Part shown: positions 18,407 through 27,266 of the stretch, piece after piece | Layout of the letters: each line of letters opens with the position of its first letter | How positions within the stretch are numbered: position 1 is the stretch's first letter | Assembly: GCF_013177315.1 (NCBI RefSeq) | Contig: NZ_CP053661.1 | Location: 2,232,001-2,296,000, forward strand | Origin: Thermoleptolyngbya sichuanensis A183 | GTDB taxonomy: Bacteria > Cyanobacteriota > Cyanobacteriia > Elainellales > Elainellaceae | Length of the DNA: 64,000 nucleotides | Direction of reading: 5' to 3' | Position numbers and translations under genes: made by a program | The notes under the pieces: generated by a model | Seen by the model: only the letters and a program-made list of their open reading frames with translations | Told to the model about the DNA's origin: nothing | The model's database searches: none

Positions 18407-20122
18407 ATGCAGAAGATTGGGCAGACCATTGCTGCTGCTGGCGTTTGGGTGCTGCTGGGGTTCCGGTGGGGCGGGATGTCAGGTGGGGCGATCGCTCTGG
18501 CCCAGGCGGTTCCGCCCCAGTTTGCGCCGACCCAGCCAGAGCGCAATCGCCTGCCCGCGCCGACCCTACCAGCCGTTCCCCTGTCGCCCGAAGCGCAAGC
18601 CCCTATCCTGTCGCCTCCCGATGGGTTTCCCCAACCGCTGCCGACGGATGAAGCAGTGCAAATCCCCATTCGGCAAATTGAGGTGCTGGGCAGTATGGTG
18701 TTTACCGAAGCAGACTTTGCGCCAATTGTGCAGCCCTACGAAGGGCGATCGCTCACCCTGGCCGATCTGCGCGAGGTTGCCGATCAGTTGACCCAGCTTT
18801 ATCTCGACCAGGGCTACCTGACCTCGCGGGCCATTCTGGGCGACCAGCTTGTGGCCGATGGCGTGGTGCAATACCGCATTGTGGAGGGCAGCCTGGAGCG
18901 CATTGAGGTCGAAGGAACCAATCGTCTCCATCCGGACTATGTGCGGAGCCGCATCTTGCTGGGGGCAACCACGCCGCTGAATCAGGCGCGACTGGAAGAC
19001 CAACTGCGGCTTCTACGGCTGAATCCGCTGTTTGAAACCGTTGAGGCCAGCCTGCGGGCGGGCAGCGGGCTAGGTCAGAGTATTCTGGTGGTGCGCGTGA
19101 CGGAGGCGCGCCCCGTCACTGGCTTTGTCAGCGTAGACAACTATTCGCCCCCTGGCGTTGGCTCCGAGCGGCTGGGTATGGAGCTGGTGGCCCGCAACCT
19201 GACGGGCTGGGGCGACGAGCTTTCGGGAACCTACTACCGCAGCACCACGGGTGGATCGAGCAGCTTCGACTTTGCCTATCGCCTATCGCTCAACCCGATG
19301 GACGGCACGGTGCAACTGCGCTACGCCCCCAGCGAATATCGCATCACTGACCCAGAATTTGTAAACCTCGACCTCAGCGGCAGCGCCGATGAATATGAAC
19401 TCAGCTTTCGCCAGCCCTTGTTCAAAACGCCCCGCGAAGAATTTGCTCTGTCGCTGAGTCTGCTGCACCGGGATGGCAGCTCGTTTTTTAGCGACAATCG
19501 CTTTTTTGACAATTTTTTGCTCAAGAGTGAATCCACCAGCCTGATTGCCTTTGGGCAGGATTTTGTGCGGCGGGATGCGTCGGGGGCCTGGGCGCTGCAA
19601 TCGACGCTGAATGTGGGCGTGGGGCTGCTGGATGCGGATGTGGGGGGCGATCGCGACAGTTTGTTTGTCTATTGGCTGGGACGGGCGCAGCGGGTGCAGA
19701 TTTTGCAGCCGGGGAACGTGCTGATTGTGCAGGCGGATGTACAGCTTTCGGGCGATCGCCTCCCGGCCTCGCAACAGTTGGCGATCGGCGGCGGACAATC
19801 CCTGCGGGGCTATCGGCAAAATGCGCTGCTGGGCGACAGCGGCTTTCGCGTCTCGGTGGAAGATCGCATCACGCTGGGGCGCAACGAAGCGGGCGAATCG
19901 GTGTTTCAGGTCGCGCCGTTTGTGGATGCGGGAACCGTTTGGGTGAATGGCGACGGCGACGACAGCCCGTTTCTCGTCGGGGCAGGCGTGGGGCTGCTGT
20001 GGGAAGCACTGCCCCGGCTCAACCTGCGGCTGGACTTCGCCATTCCCATCACCGAGTTTGACGGCGCAGGCGAAAACGCCCAGGATCGCGGGTTCTACTT
20101 TTCCGTAGACTATCGGTTCTAA
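18407..20122 (+). CDS. TpsB/ShlB/FhaC-type outer-membrane transporter
   Basis: 571-residue two-partner secretion or Omp85-superfamily transporter. A signal peptide (about 1-34, ending near LAQA) is followed by a Pro-rich linker. Next come a first POTRA domain (about 86-165, IPIRQIEVLGSMVFTEADF), a second (about 168-245, IEVEGTNRLHPDYVRSRILL), and a 16-strand-type beta barrel ending in the terminal aromatic FSVDYRF. A purine-rich GAGGAGAG precedes the ATG. No TpsA exoprotein gene is nearby: the sequence right after the stop is ISKra4 transposase debris. Cyanobacteria often carry several such genes without partners. Confidence 0.9.
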   Translation: MQKIGQTIAAAGVWVLLGFRWGGMSGGAIALAQAVPPQFAPTQPERNRLPAPTLPAVPLSPEAQAPILSPPDGFPQPLPTDEAVQIPIRQIEVLGSMVFTEADFAPIVQPYEGRSLTLADLREVADQLTQLYLDQGYLTSRAILGDQLVADGVVQYRIVEGSLERIEVEGTNRLHPDYVRSRILLGATTPLNQARLEDQLRLLRLNPLFETVEASLRAGSGLGQSILVVRVTEARPVTGFVSVDNYSPPGVGSERLGMELVARNLTGWGDELSGTYYRSTTGGSSSFDFAYRLSLNPMDGTVQLRYAPSEYRITDPEFVNLDLSGSADEYELSFRQPLFKTPREEFALSLSLLHRDGSSFFSDNRFFDNFLLKSESTSLIAFGQDFVRRDASGAWALQSTLNVGVGLLDADVGGDRDSLFVYWLGRAQRVQILQPGNVLIVQADVQLSGDRLPASQQLAIGGGQSLRGYRQNALLGDSGFRVSVEDRITLGRNEAGESVFQVAPFVDAGTVWVNGDGDDSPFLVGAGVGLLWEALPRLNLRLDFAIPITEFDGAGENAQDRGFYFSVDYRF

Positions 20123-20563
20123 TGACCCAAAGGTGTTCTCACTCTGACTTTACCGCCATCCACACTCAACTCCTCAATCGGTTGTTCAACCTCTGGTAAA
20201 TCAAATGTCTGACGATGTACGATGCGTTGTTGAGTTTTGGCAGGAACCCGAATTCCAGTCAGGTAAGCCAGATCCCGTTCTGCCTGCTCGTAAGAAACCG
20301 TCGCACTCAGAGGTAAACAACAGTTCTCTAAATGTGGGCTGATTTGGCGATGCGGCAACACCTTCAACTTTTCGGCTTGTTTGCTGGTAATCTCTAACTC
20401 TCCCAATGTGCTTTTCAACCTTCGGGGTCGTCCTGCGGTTGTTGCTGTAAGCGATCCAATAAAAATTTTTCCAACTCTGGACTCACATGCGCTTGAATCT
20501 TCTGCCGGACGGTCATTTCAATCCCTTCTGGTGACATGCTCCCAAAGCATCTCGCACCTGATC
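20119..20563 (-). pseudogene. Truncated, frameshifted ISKra4-family transposase remnant
   Basis: Two minus-strand pieces of an ISKra4 transposase. The first (about 20442-20563) reads MSPEGIEMTVRQKI and then meets a stop; the second (20119-20418) reads from KSTLGELEITSKQAEKLKV to the family motif ELSVDGGKVRVRTPLG and stops. The catalytic C-terminal half is gone: the cut falls exactly at the stop codon of the TpsB-like gene, with a 4-base overlap. A matching C-terminal scrap occurs at 43848-44009 but need not come from the same copy. Confidence 0.8.
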
Positions 20564-20590
20564 CAGCAATTTTTCAGGAGGTGACTGCAT
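20543..20590 (-). pseudogene. Possible tyrosine-recombinase N-terminal scrap
   Basis: From the ATG at 20590 the minus strand reads MQSPPEKLLDQVRDAL and then loses similarity and stops shortly after. PPEKLLDQVRDA resembles the start of integron-type and related tyrosine recombinases (KLLDQVR, normally followed by a His-Tyr-Arg region). Only sixteen residues match, so this is a weak call. Confidence 0.3.
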
Positions 20591-20786
20591 AGAGATAAGT
20601 AGATGTACCTTGCGCCCGATAGTACACTTGCTCGACTCCCTGAGGGATCTGAAATTATGCGGAATAATTCCTGCTATTTCGTCTGAGCAGCGTTTTATAC
20701 AGAAAAAATCTGCATAAGTAGCGTATTTAGGGTGTTATGCCGAATTGTTCTGCCTATCTACCCTCTGCGGGACCTTAGACGGAAAA

Positions 20787-22303
20787 CTTTAGTTTGGACT
20801 AATGGTGAAGAGGAAGGCAGTCAATGAGAAGCACCGACTGCCGTAAGGTCAATGAAGTACAACCAACATTGACCCCATGATTTTCAACGAACTTCAGCAA
20901 TTTCGCCAAACGTTGTATGCCAGCTTGGGAAACGCCAGAGATGCCCTGTTTGATCTGATGGATGCCGTGTTAGTGAGTGCGTGCATCGTGTCGTTTGTGA
21001 GGCTATCGCAGAGTCCTGTCTTTCGTCGCCAGTGGTCGAGCACCTATGAAGCGTTGCGCGATAGCCGCCTACCCCGATCAAAGGTGCTGAAGCTGTTGGT
21101 GCAGCAGATACCGACTCAGCAGCAACCGTTGTTGGCAGGTGATGCGAGTCGGTGGAACCGTCCTGCTGCCAGGCGTTTGAAAGACCGCACCTTATCAGGC
21201 AGAACAGGACATGCCCCGATAGCCGGACAAAACTACAGTACCTTAGCCTGGATTGCTGAAGACAGGGGCAGTTGGGCATTACCATTGCGGCATGAGCGCA
21301 TCACCAGCTTTGAAACACCCGCCAGTAAAGCGGCATTCCAACTCAAACAAGTGACTCGGCAGTTAGCGGTGCGTCCGTTGGCGATCTACGACCGAGGGTA
21401 CGGCAATGCCAGTTTTGTCAACCAAACGGCAGGGATTGAGGCAGACTTGCTGCTGCGGGTTACATCCAATCGATGTGTCTATGGCGCGCCCCCAGCGTAT
21501 CGAGGGCGAGGCGCACCTGCCAAGCATGGACATAAGATGAAACTCAATGACCCTGACACTTGGAGTGTCCCGGTCGAAACCGTTGAAGTCGATGATCCCA
21601 ACTGGGGACGAGTGCGGGTCAGTCGTTGGAGTGCATACCATTTCCGCAAATCCCCCAAACGGGCAATGGAAGTGTTGCGCGTGGAGGTGCTGGAGACACA
21701 GAGCAGCACGCGACGCTTGGCTCCTTTGTGGTTAGTTTGGCTGGGTGAGCAGATGCCTCCGTTAGAAACCCTGTGGTTGCACTACCTCCGTCGCTTTGCC
21801 ATTGAACACTGGTATCGCTTTGCCAAGCAGAGGCTATATTGGACACATCCCCAGTTCAGTTCTGTATCGGCAACCGAACAGTGGAGCAGCCTGATGCCGT
21901 TGCTCAGTTGGCAGTTGTGGTTAGCGCGAAAGGACTGTACTGACCACCCCTTGCCCTGGCAGGCACCGCAAGAAACGTTGACTCCGGGTCGGGTCGCACA
22001 AGCGTTTGCAGGCATTTTGGCAGCGATTGGCACCCCTGCTCCTGCGCCTAAACCTCGTGGTAAATCGCCAGGACGAGGCAAGGGGCACAAGCCAACTCCT
22101 CGTCCCTGCTATCCGATGGTCAAAAAACGAGCCTCGAAACGCAAGACATCCGAACAATCCCTGAACAGTCCGGTTGCAACAGCAGCTTAACTGCGAGCAG
22201 GATTGTATCCAATTCCTTAAGTTCAACTGTTATGAACGGTTGAGCAGATTCTTTATGGCATCCTGTTGAGCATTATTGTGATGCCAGTTAGTCCAAACTA
22301 AAG
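20787..22303 (+). mobile_element. Complete insertion sequence, copy 1 (1517 bp)
   Basis: Bounded by perfect 16-bp inverted repeats CTTTAGTTTGGACTAA and TTAGTCCAAACTAAAG and flanked by the direct repeat GGAAAA (20781-20786 and 22304-22309), interpreted as the target duplication. It contains one transposase gene. A second copy of identical length lies in opposite orientation at 42332-43848. Confidence 0.92.
20877..22190 (+). CDS. DDE transposase, IS4/IS701-like
   Basis: 437 residues. Candidate catalytic acids are LAGDASRW (Asp), LAIYDRGYG (Asp) and FAIEHWYRFAKQRL (Glu, in a Y/W-x2-K/R context), as expected for the IS4/IS701 clan of RNase H-fold transposases. The C-terminus is basic and Pro-rich. 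The product differs from that of the copy at 42445-43758 by a single residue (Ala here, Val there, in the GILA-A/V-IGTP stretch). Intact and apparently functional. Confidence 0.93.
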   Translation: MIFNELQQFRQTLYASLGNARDALFDLMDAVLVSACIVSFVRLSQSPVFRRQWSSTYEALRDSRLPRSKVLKLLVQQIPTQQQPLLAGDASRWNRPAARRLKDRTLSGRTGHAPIAGQNYSTLAWIAEDRGSWALPLRHERITSFETPASKAAFQLKQVTRQLAVRPLAIYDRGYGNASFVNQTAGIEADLLLRVTSNRCVYGAPPAYRGRGAPAKHGHKMKLNDPDTWSVPVETVEVDDPNWGRVRVSRWSAYHFRKSPKRAMEVLRVEVLETQSSTRRLAPLWLVWLGEQMPPLETLWLHYLRRFAIEHWYRFAKQRLYWTHPQFSSVSATEQWSSLMPLLSWQLWLARKDCTDHPLPWQAPQETLTPGRVAQAFAGILAAIGTPAPAPKPRGKSPGRGKGHKPTPRPCYPMVKKRASKRKTSEQSLNSPVATAA

Positions 22304-22327
22304 GGAAAAATTCAGTCTATTAATAGT

Positions 22328-22470
22328 TAGAGCTAATTTATGAAGCAAATCTTAAGAAGCCTGAAACTCTTGGCATGTGTGGCTTTGAGGTCATGTTTGC
22401 CCAGGAAAAGCGGTTTCTCGGAAATCCTTGATTAACAAGGCTTTCAGGCTCCTTTACAAATTAGCTCTTA
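22328..22470 (+). mobile_element. MITE family B, copy 2
   Basis: Almost identical in sequence and the same orientation as copy 1 at 16635-16777, with the same TTAGAGCTAATTTATGAAGC left end and CAAATTAGCTCTTA right end. It lies 25 bases past the right end of IS copy 1 and upstream of the convergent end of the CobO-like gene. Confidence 0.85.
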
Positions 22471-22743
22471 GCCCTCAGTGCCCTGGTTCTGTCAGCTTAT
22501 CGGTAGGTAGGCGATTCGCCCCCCAAATTGCGAAGGCTCGGTTCTTCGAGGTCTGGTCAAGCCGAACACTCCCAACCGCTTTTGGGTCAGCCGCAAAGGT
22601 TGAGTAGCGACAGACTTGGGCCAGTGTGCAATGCCCTAAAAGGTATCCGGGGGGCGATCGCCCAAAGATGTCGGTGCTGCCAGATGAGGGCGATCGCCCG
22701 GTTTCTCAGCCTGCGTTCGGCAAAACAGCAGCCTCTAAATTCT
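22471..22743. other. Intergenic, nothing recognised
   Basis: 273 bases between MITE B copy 2 and the 3' end of the CobO-like gene, containing two GCGATCGCCC sites. No frame or RNA is supported. Confidence 0.4.
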
Positions 22744-23877
22744 CTAAAAGTCAACCCCGCGCTTCAAGTCGATGCCCTTTTCGGCGTAGTGCTTGTGGCA
22801 AAAGACCTCGGAGTGGATGCTGGCTAAGTCGAAATAGGCCGGAGGATTTTTGCAGCGGCCGGTAATGATCACTTCCGTATCGCGGGGTTTTCGCAGGAGC
22901 GCCTGGATAATCGGCTGCTGGGGCAATAGCTCTAGATCTACTGTGGGGTTTAGCTCGTCGAGAATGATGGTTTTGTAAAGCCCAGAGGCGATCGCCGCCC
23001 GCGCAATTTCCCAGCCCCGTTCGGCTTCCACGTAGTCTAGCTCCTGCTGCTGTCCGCGCCAGACGATGGCATCGCGGCCGCAGCGCTGATGATCTACTAG
23101 GTTGGGATAGCTCTGGTGCAGCGCGGCGATCGCCGCATCTTCGGTATAGCCTGCGCCGCCTTTGAGCCACTGCATGATCAGCACGCGATGCGACTTGTCT
23201 TGGCTGATCCCGCGCCCGATTGCTTGGAGCGCCTTGCCCAGGGCGCTAGTGGACTTGCCCTTGCCTGCCCCCGTGTAAATCTCGATGCCCTCGATGCCGT
23301 GGGTGGCGGCGTTGGGATGAAAGTGGGGCTTCATTTCTGAGTGCAGGTCGGCAATATCCAGGAGGGGCGGGGGTGCGCCGCGCCCGGTGGCGATGATTTC
23401 CAGATCTTCGGGCTTATTTTTCAGCGTGCGAACCACGTCATCAATCGACAGCAGCCCCAGATCCAGCACAGGGTTAAGCTCGTCTAGCACGACGACAGAA
23501 TATAGCCCAGAGGCGATCGCCCCCTTGGCCACATCCCAGCCGCGCTGTGCCTCCTGCTTGTCGAATCGGGTGATATTGTCGGGGCCAAAGAACTCTGCCC
23601 GCCCCGTCCGCACCTGATCAATCAGATGGGGAAAGCCCCGCTGGAGCGCTTCGATAGCGGCATCTTCATCGTAGGTGCGCCCCGGCCCTTTGAGGAACCG
23701 CAGCAGCAGCACCCGGGTTTGCGCCGACGTGCGAATGCCCAGCCCAATCGAGCGCAACACCACGCCCAGCGCGGCCTGCGACTTGCCTTTGCCCGCGCCG
23801 TCGTAGACGTGAATTTGCCCCAGGATGCGCTCGCTGCGCTGCTGCGCCGTCCGAATGCCAACACCCGCTCTTGTCAT
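22744..23877 (-). CDS. cobO: Tandem-domain CobO/BtuR corrinoid adenosyltransferase-like protein
   Basis: 377 residues made of two fused copies of the CobA/CobO/BtuR P-loop fold, each about 180 residues. Walker A motifs are DGAGKGKS (about 26-33) and TGAGKGKS (about 202-209). Each half also has a Walker-B-like strand (VVVLDELNPVLDLGLL and TIILDELNPTVDLELL) and a TGR motif. The family transfers adenosyl from ATP to cob(I)alamin or cob(I)yrinate. Both P-loops are intact, so either both halves bind ATP or one is regulatory. Duplicated forms like this are, as far as I recall, a cyanobacterial feature. Convergent with the MITE-rich region. Confidence 0.88.
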   Translation of the reverse strand: MTRAGVGIRTAQQRSERILGQIHVYDGAGKGKSQAALGVVLRSIGLGIRTSAQTRVLLLRFLKGPGRTYDEDAAIEALQRGFPHLIDQVRTGRAEFFGPDNITRFDKQEAQRGWDVAKGAIASGLYSVVVLDELNPVLDLGLLSIDDVVRTLKNKPEDLEIIATGRGAPPPLLDIADLHSEMKPHFHPNAATHGIEGIEIYTGAGKGKSTSALGKALQAIGRGISQDKSHRVLIMQWLKGGAGYTEDAAIAALHQSYPNLVDHQRCGRDAIVWRGQQQELDYVEAERGWEIARAAIASGLYKTIILDELNPTVDLELLPQQPIIQALLRKPRDTEVIITGRCKNPPAYFDLASIHSEVFCHKHYAEKGIDLKRGVDF

Positions 23878-24080
23878 GGCTCTAAGATAGTTTTGAACGC
23901 AGAATCACCGAACGCGAAATCACCGGAAGCAATCATCCTACCAAACGCTACACTCGGTCTTGAGAATTACAGGCTTTTTCCTCAGAATCTTCCTTAGGGG
24001 ACTCTGGGATTAGGCATTGTCTGGGCAGGCACGCTACCAGTAGCGCCTCCGAACAACTCCTTAATCTATATAAGCAGGTA

Positions 24081-24668
24081 ATGTTCGCATCTGTCTTGCC
24101 CCTGCGGGCGATCGCCTTTCAAATTTTGTTTTTGCTGATGGCGATCGCCATTGAATCCCACGTCTTTGCCGTGCAGCTCACCCTGCCGCCCAAGCAGACC
24201 AACGGCATTTCGCCGCAGCAGTCGGTGCAAATTGCCGCAACGCTGAACCTGTTGACGGCGATCGCAGGATGGTTTGTGTTTTTCAGCGTCCAACCCCTGC
24301 TGTCGCCGCTGCTCAAGCAGCAGTTGCTGGGCTTTATTTTTTTTGACCAGTGGTCTGCCGATGCGGCGTTTCCTGCTATCCTGGCAGGTTTTCTGACGTT
24401 CTTTGCCAGCTTTGCGGTCAAGCTACTGGGGCTGTCGGCGCTGGAATGGCTCCTGCTCTCCCCTGCCGAATGGGCCGCCCTCCGAGAAGCCTCCAGTCCC
24501 CGCTACCGTTCGGGGCAAGGGCTGCTGCGAGACAAAGACCGCGATAAAAAACCCCCCACCAACCTATCCAATACCCTCTTGGCGGCAAACGCCTTCAGCT
24601 ACACAGCAATTTTGGCAGTGCTATTTGCCCGCAGAATTGTGGATGAGGTAATTCTGCGGGTCGGCTGA
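24081..24668 (+). CDS. Four-helix membrane protein of unknown function
   Basis: 195 residues with hydrophobic segments near 7-31, 50-70, 93-117 and 170-187, and a polar loop (about 125-165) rich in Arg, Lys and Asp. I do not recognise the family. It precedes the pgeF-like gene in the same direction with only 10-65 bases between, so the two may be co-transcribed. Length and codon use look genuine. Confidence 0.65.
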   Translation: MFASVLPLRAIAFQILFLLMAIAIESHVFAVQLTLPPKQTNGISPQQSVQIAATLNLLTAIAGWFVFFSVQPLLSPLLKQQLLGFIFFDQWSADAAFPAILAGFLTFFASFAVKLLGLSALEWLLLSPAEWAALREASSPRYRSGQGLLRDKDRDKKPPTNLSNTLLAANAFSYTAILAVLFARRIVDEVILRVG

Positions 24669-24732
24669 TCCACACCTGGTGCTAACAAGTGCTATACCAT
24701 CAAGGTCTATCCTCTTGTTCCCCAGGGTTCTG

Positions 24733-25614
24733 ATGTACGACTGGCAATGGCGTGACTGGCGCGGCGCGTCTTACCTGACCTGTAGTTTGCTGGACGGGTT
24801 TGATCACGGTTTTTTTACCCGGCAGTTTGCGCCGTGTGGCCCAGAATACCTAACCCCGGCGCTGAAGCCGGAGGCACGGCCGCTGCGAGTAAAGCAGGTG
24901 CATGGCAATCGGGTGTTGAGCGCGGCAGAGATTTGGGCAGAAGCGTCCGCAGGTCTGGGCGCGGCAGATGAATCGGGCTGGCCGCCGGCCGATGGCGGCG
25001 TGACGGATGAAGCGCTGGAGGCGGCGTGGGTCTGTTCGGCAGACTGTGTGCCTGCGCTGATTGCGGATGTTTCGACGGGGCAGGTGGCGGCGGTTCATGC
25101 GGGCTGGCGGGGCACAGCGCTGGAGATTGTGCCCGTGGCGATCGCCCGGTTGCAGGAGCGGGGCAGTCGGTTAGCAGACCTGCGGGTGGCGCTGGGGCCG
25201 GCGATCGCCGGCGCGGTGTACCAGGTTTCGACGACCGTTGCCGCCGAAGTGGGCGCGACCGTATTGCCGGAATTTGCCGGACGATGGCGACAGGACGCTA
25301 CCCTGCTCGACCCACAAGCACCGTCAAGCGATGTGCCCGATCCGGCTAAACCGCGACTGCCCGATGGCGTTGCTGAGGCCATTCTGGAAACGCTGGGGTC
25401 GCTGCCCCTTTCGCCGCTACATCCCGACCCACAGCCCGGCCGGGTGCGGCTGGACGTGCGCCGGGTCAACCAGTTGCAACTGCTGAATCTGGGTCTGCTG
25501 CCAGAGCAGGTGGCGATCGCCCCCTACTGCACCTATCAAACACCGGAGCATTTCTTCTCCTATCGGCGAGAGCGGCGCAAGCAGGTGCAGTGGTCGGGAA
25601 TTGTGAGTCGGTAA
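24733..25614 (+). CDS. pgeF: PgeF/YfiH-type purine nucleoside phosphorylase (laccase domain)
   Basis: Multicopper polyphenol oxidase/YfiH family, 293 residues from the ATG at 24733; an in-frame start at 24679 would add 18 residues. Metal-site motifs are QVHGNRV (His), VCSADCVPAL (Cys) and AVHAGWRG (His). Members act as purine nucleoside phosphorylase/adenosine deaminase and, as PgeF, help edit peptidoglycan precursors. A central Pro- and Asp-rich stretch (about 195-235) looks like a lineage insertion. Confidence 0.88.
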   Translation: MYDWQWRDWRGASYLTCSLLDGFDHGFFTRQFAPCGPEYLTPALKPEARPLRVKQVHGNRVLSAAEIWAEASAGLGAADESGWPPADGGVTDEALEAAWVCSADCVPALIADVSTGQVAAVHAGWRGTALEIVPVAIARLQERGSRLADLRVALGPAIAGAVYQVSTTVAAEVGATVLPEFAGRWRQDATLLDPQAPSSDVPDPAKPRLPDGVAEAILETLGSLPLSPLHPDPQPGRVRLDVRRVNQLQLLNLGLLPEQVAIAPYCTYQTPEHFFSYRRERRKQVQWSGIVSR

Positions 25615-25792
25615 GTGTTGGGCAAGCTGGTGAACAGCAGAGCATCAGGCAAGGTGCGTCAGTGTTGAGAAAAGTAACCTTTGTGGGAATTCTGAGTAAG
25701 AAGCATTGGGCAGAGAATTTTCTGGTGGCGGATGCCCCGTGTTTCGTCTCCCATGTTTCGCCTGGTGTGTGAGTGATGGTTAATCAGCGTCA

Positions 25793-27067
25793 ATGAGTAG
25801 GGTGGAGCCGATCGATAGAGTCAGCAGCGTTGTGGACAGTTGGGAGCAGCAGGGATCGATTCTGGACGCAGTAAGCGTCGGGGTGGTGGTCTGTGGACGG
25901 CGGGTTGAGGTACAGTTCTGTAACCAGATAGGGCGATCGCTCTTGGGGCTGACGGGCGATTTGCCGCCGGATAGCCCGCTCGAGTGCCTGACTGAAGGCT
26001 GGATTTGTGAAACGGGGTCGAAGCTATCGGTGGCGCAGTTGGTTCAGCAGGCGATCGCCACTGGAGCGACCCTGCAAGCGGTGGTGGGGATACCCCAGGC
26101 TTGGCAGAATAGTGCTTTCGGAGGGTCTGTGACCTGGCTCAGGCTGAGCATCCAGCCCCTGCCCCCAAGCGCCTCTCCGTCAGCGGCAGTTTGCACGCTG
26201 ATCGACCTCACCGAGCAGTGCCGCGCAGCGCAACAGGGACAATGTCCGCAGGGATCGCTTTGCGAATCGCAGCGTGATCAAGTCGCAGACCTAGTGCTGG
26301 CCCGGCAGGAATTAATGCAGCGCACCGAGCAGCTAGAGGCGATCAACCGCGAGCTAGAGTCCTTTTCCTACTCGGTGTCGCACGATTTGCGGGCCCCCCT
26401 GCGCCATATTTCGGGCTTTGTAGCGGTCTTGGGCGATCGCCTAGCGGCCAACGGCTGGCTGGATGACCCCAAAGTGACTCACTATCTGGACACCATTCGC
26501 AACAGCAGCCGCAAGATGGGCCTGCTGATTGACGGGCTGCTCAATCTGTCGCGAGTTACCCGGCGATCGCTCGTGCAGCGCCCAGTGCCGCTCCGTCCCC
26601 TGGTCGATCGGGCGATCGCCCTGGCCACGTCCAACGAACAGCCCGGTTCCCCCGTCGAATTTGTGATTAGAGATTTGCCAACGGTGTCGGGCGACGCGAC
26701 CCTGCTCCAGCAGGTGTTCGCCAACCTGATCGACAATGCCGTCAAGTTCAGCCGCCCTATGCCCCAGCCCCGCGTCGAAATCGGCTGCCTGCCCGACCAC
26801 ACGCTGTTCGTCCGCGACAACGGCGTGGGCTTTCCGCCCGAATTCACTGATCAGATCTTTGGCGCATTCCAGCGGCTGCATCCGGAGCAAGAGTTTGAGG
26901 GCATGGGCATTGGGCTGGCGCTGGTGCAGCGGATTGTCTTGCGCCACGGCGGCAAAATCTGGGCAGAGAGCCAACCTGGGCAGGGCAGCACGCTCTATTT
27001 CACCCTCCGGGGGGTTCAAACCTCTGGGGAGCGTGAATCAGAGTCAGGCTTGGAACGCGGCAGGTGA
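25793..27067 (+). CDS. Orphan PAS-type sensor histidine kinase
   Basis: 424 residues, no membrane segment. Residues about 20-145 resemble a degenerate PAS domain (VSVGVVVCGRRVEVQFCN). HisKA follows with the phospho-acceptor His197 in SVSHDLRAPLRHISGF. The ATPase domain has an N box (NLIDNAVKFSRP), a G1 box (VRDNGVGFPP) and a G2 box (GMGIGLALVQRIV). The kinase core is of the phytochrome/NtrY-like HDLRAPLRHI type common in cyanobacteria. No response regulator is adjacent, so the partner is unknown. Confidence 0.92.
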   Translation: MSRVEPIDRVSSVVDSWEQQGSILDAVSVGVVVCGRRVEVQFCNQIGRSLLGLTGDLPPDSPLECLTEGWICETGSKLSVAQLVQQAIATGATLQAVVGIPQAWQNSAFGGSVTWLRLSIQPLPPSASPSAAVCTLIDLTEQCRAAQQGQCPQGSLCESQRDQVADLVLARQELMQRTEQLEAINRELESFSYSVSHDLRAPLRHISGFVAVLGDRLAANGWLDDPKVTHYLDTIRNSSRKMGLLIDGLLNLSRVTRRSLVQRPVPLRPLVDRAIALATSNEQPGSPVEFVIRDLPTVSGDATLLQQVFANLIDNAVKFSRPMPQPRVEIGCLPDHTLFVRDNGVGFPPEFTDQIFGAFQRLHPEQEFEGMGIGLALVQRIVLRHGGKIWAESQPGQGSTLYFTLRGVQTSGERESESGLERGR

Positions 27068-27129
27068 GCGCGTGAGACAAAAGCGCTACCATAATTGCCT
27101 TCCCGACCCCTGATTATGGATATATGTAT

Positions 27130-27233
27130 AGGACTGACGCGCTTGCGATGAATGTTCTGGGTTTTGGATGATTTCTTGCGGGCCCAGTTTGCGAGAAATC
27201 ATCTTGCGAGAAATCATCCCACTGCGTTAGTCC
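27130..27233 (+). repeat. Dispersed repeat family C, copy 2
   Basis: About 104 bp beginning GGACTGACGCGCTTGCGATG and ending ACTGCGTTAGTCC. The central hairpin arm GCGAGAAATCAT is present twice in tandem, so this copy is a little longer than the others. Confidence 0.8.
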
Positions 27234-27266
27234 GAATTGAGTTGCTAAACCCCTTGAGTAAATTCC

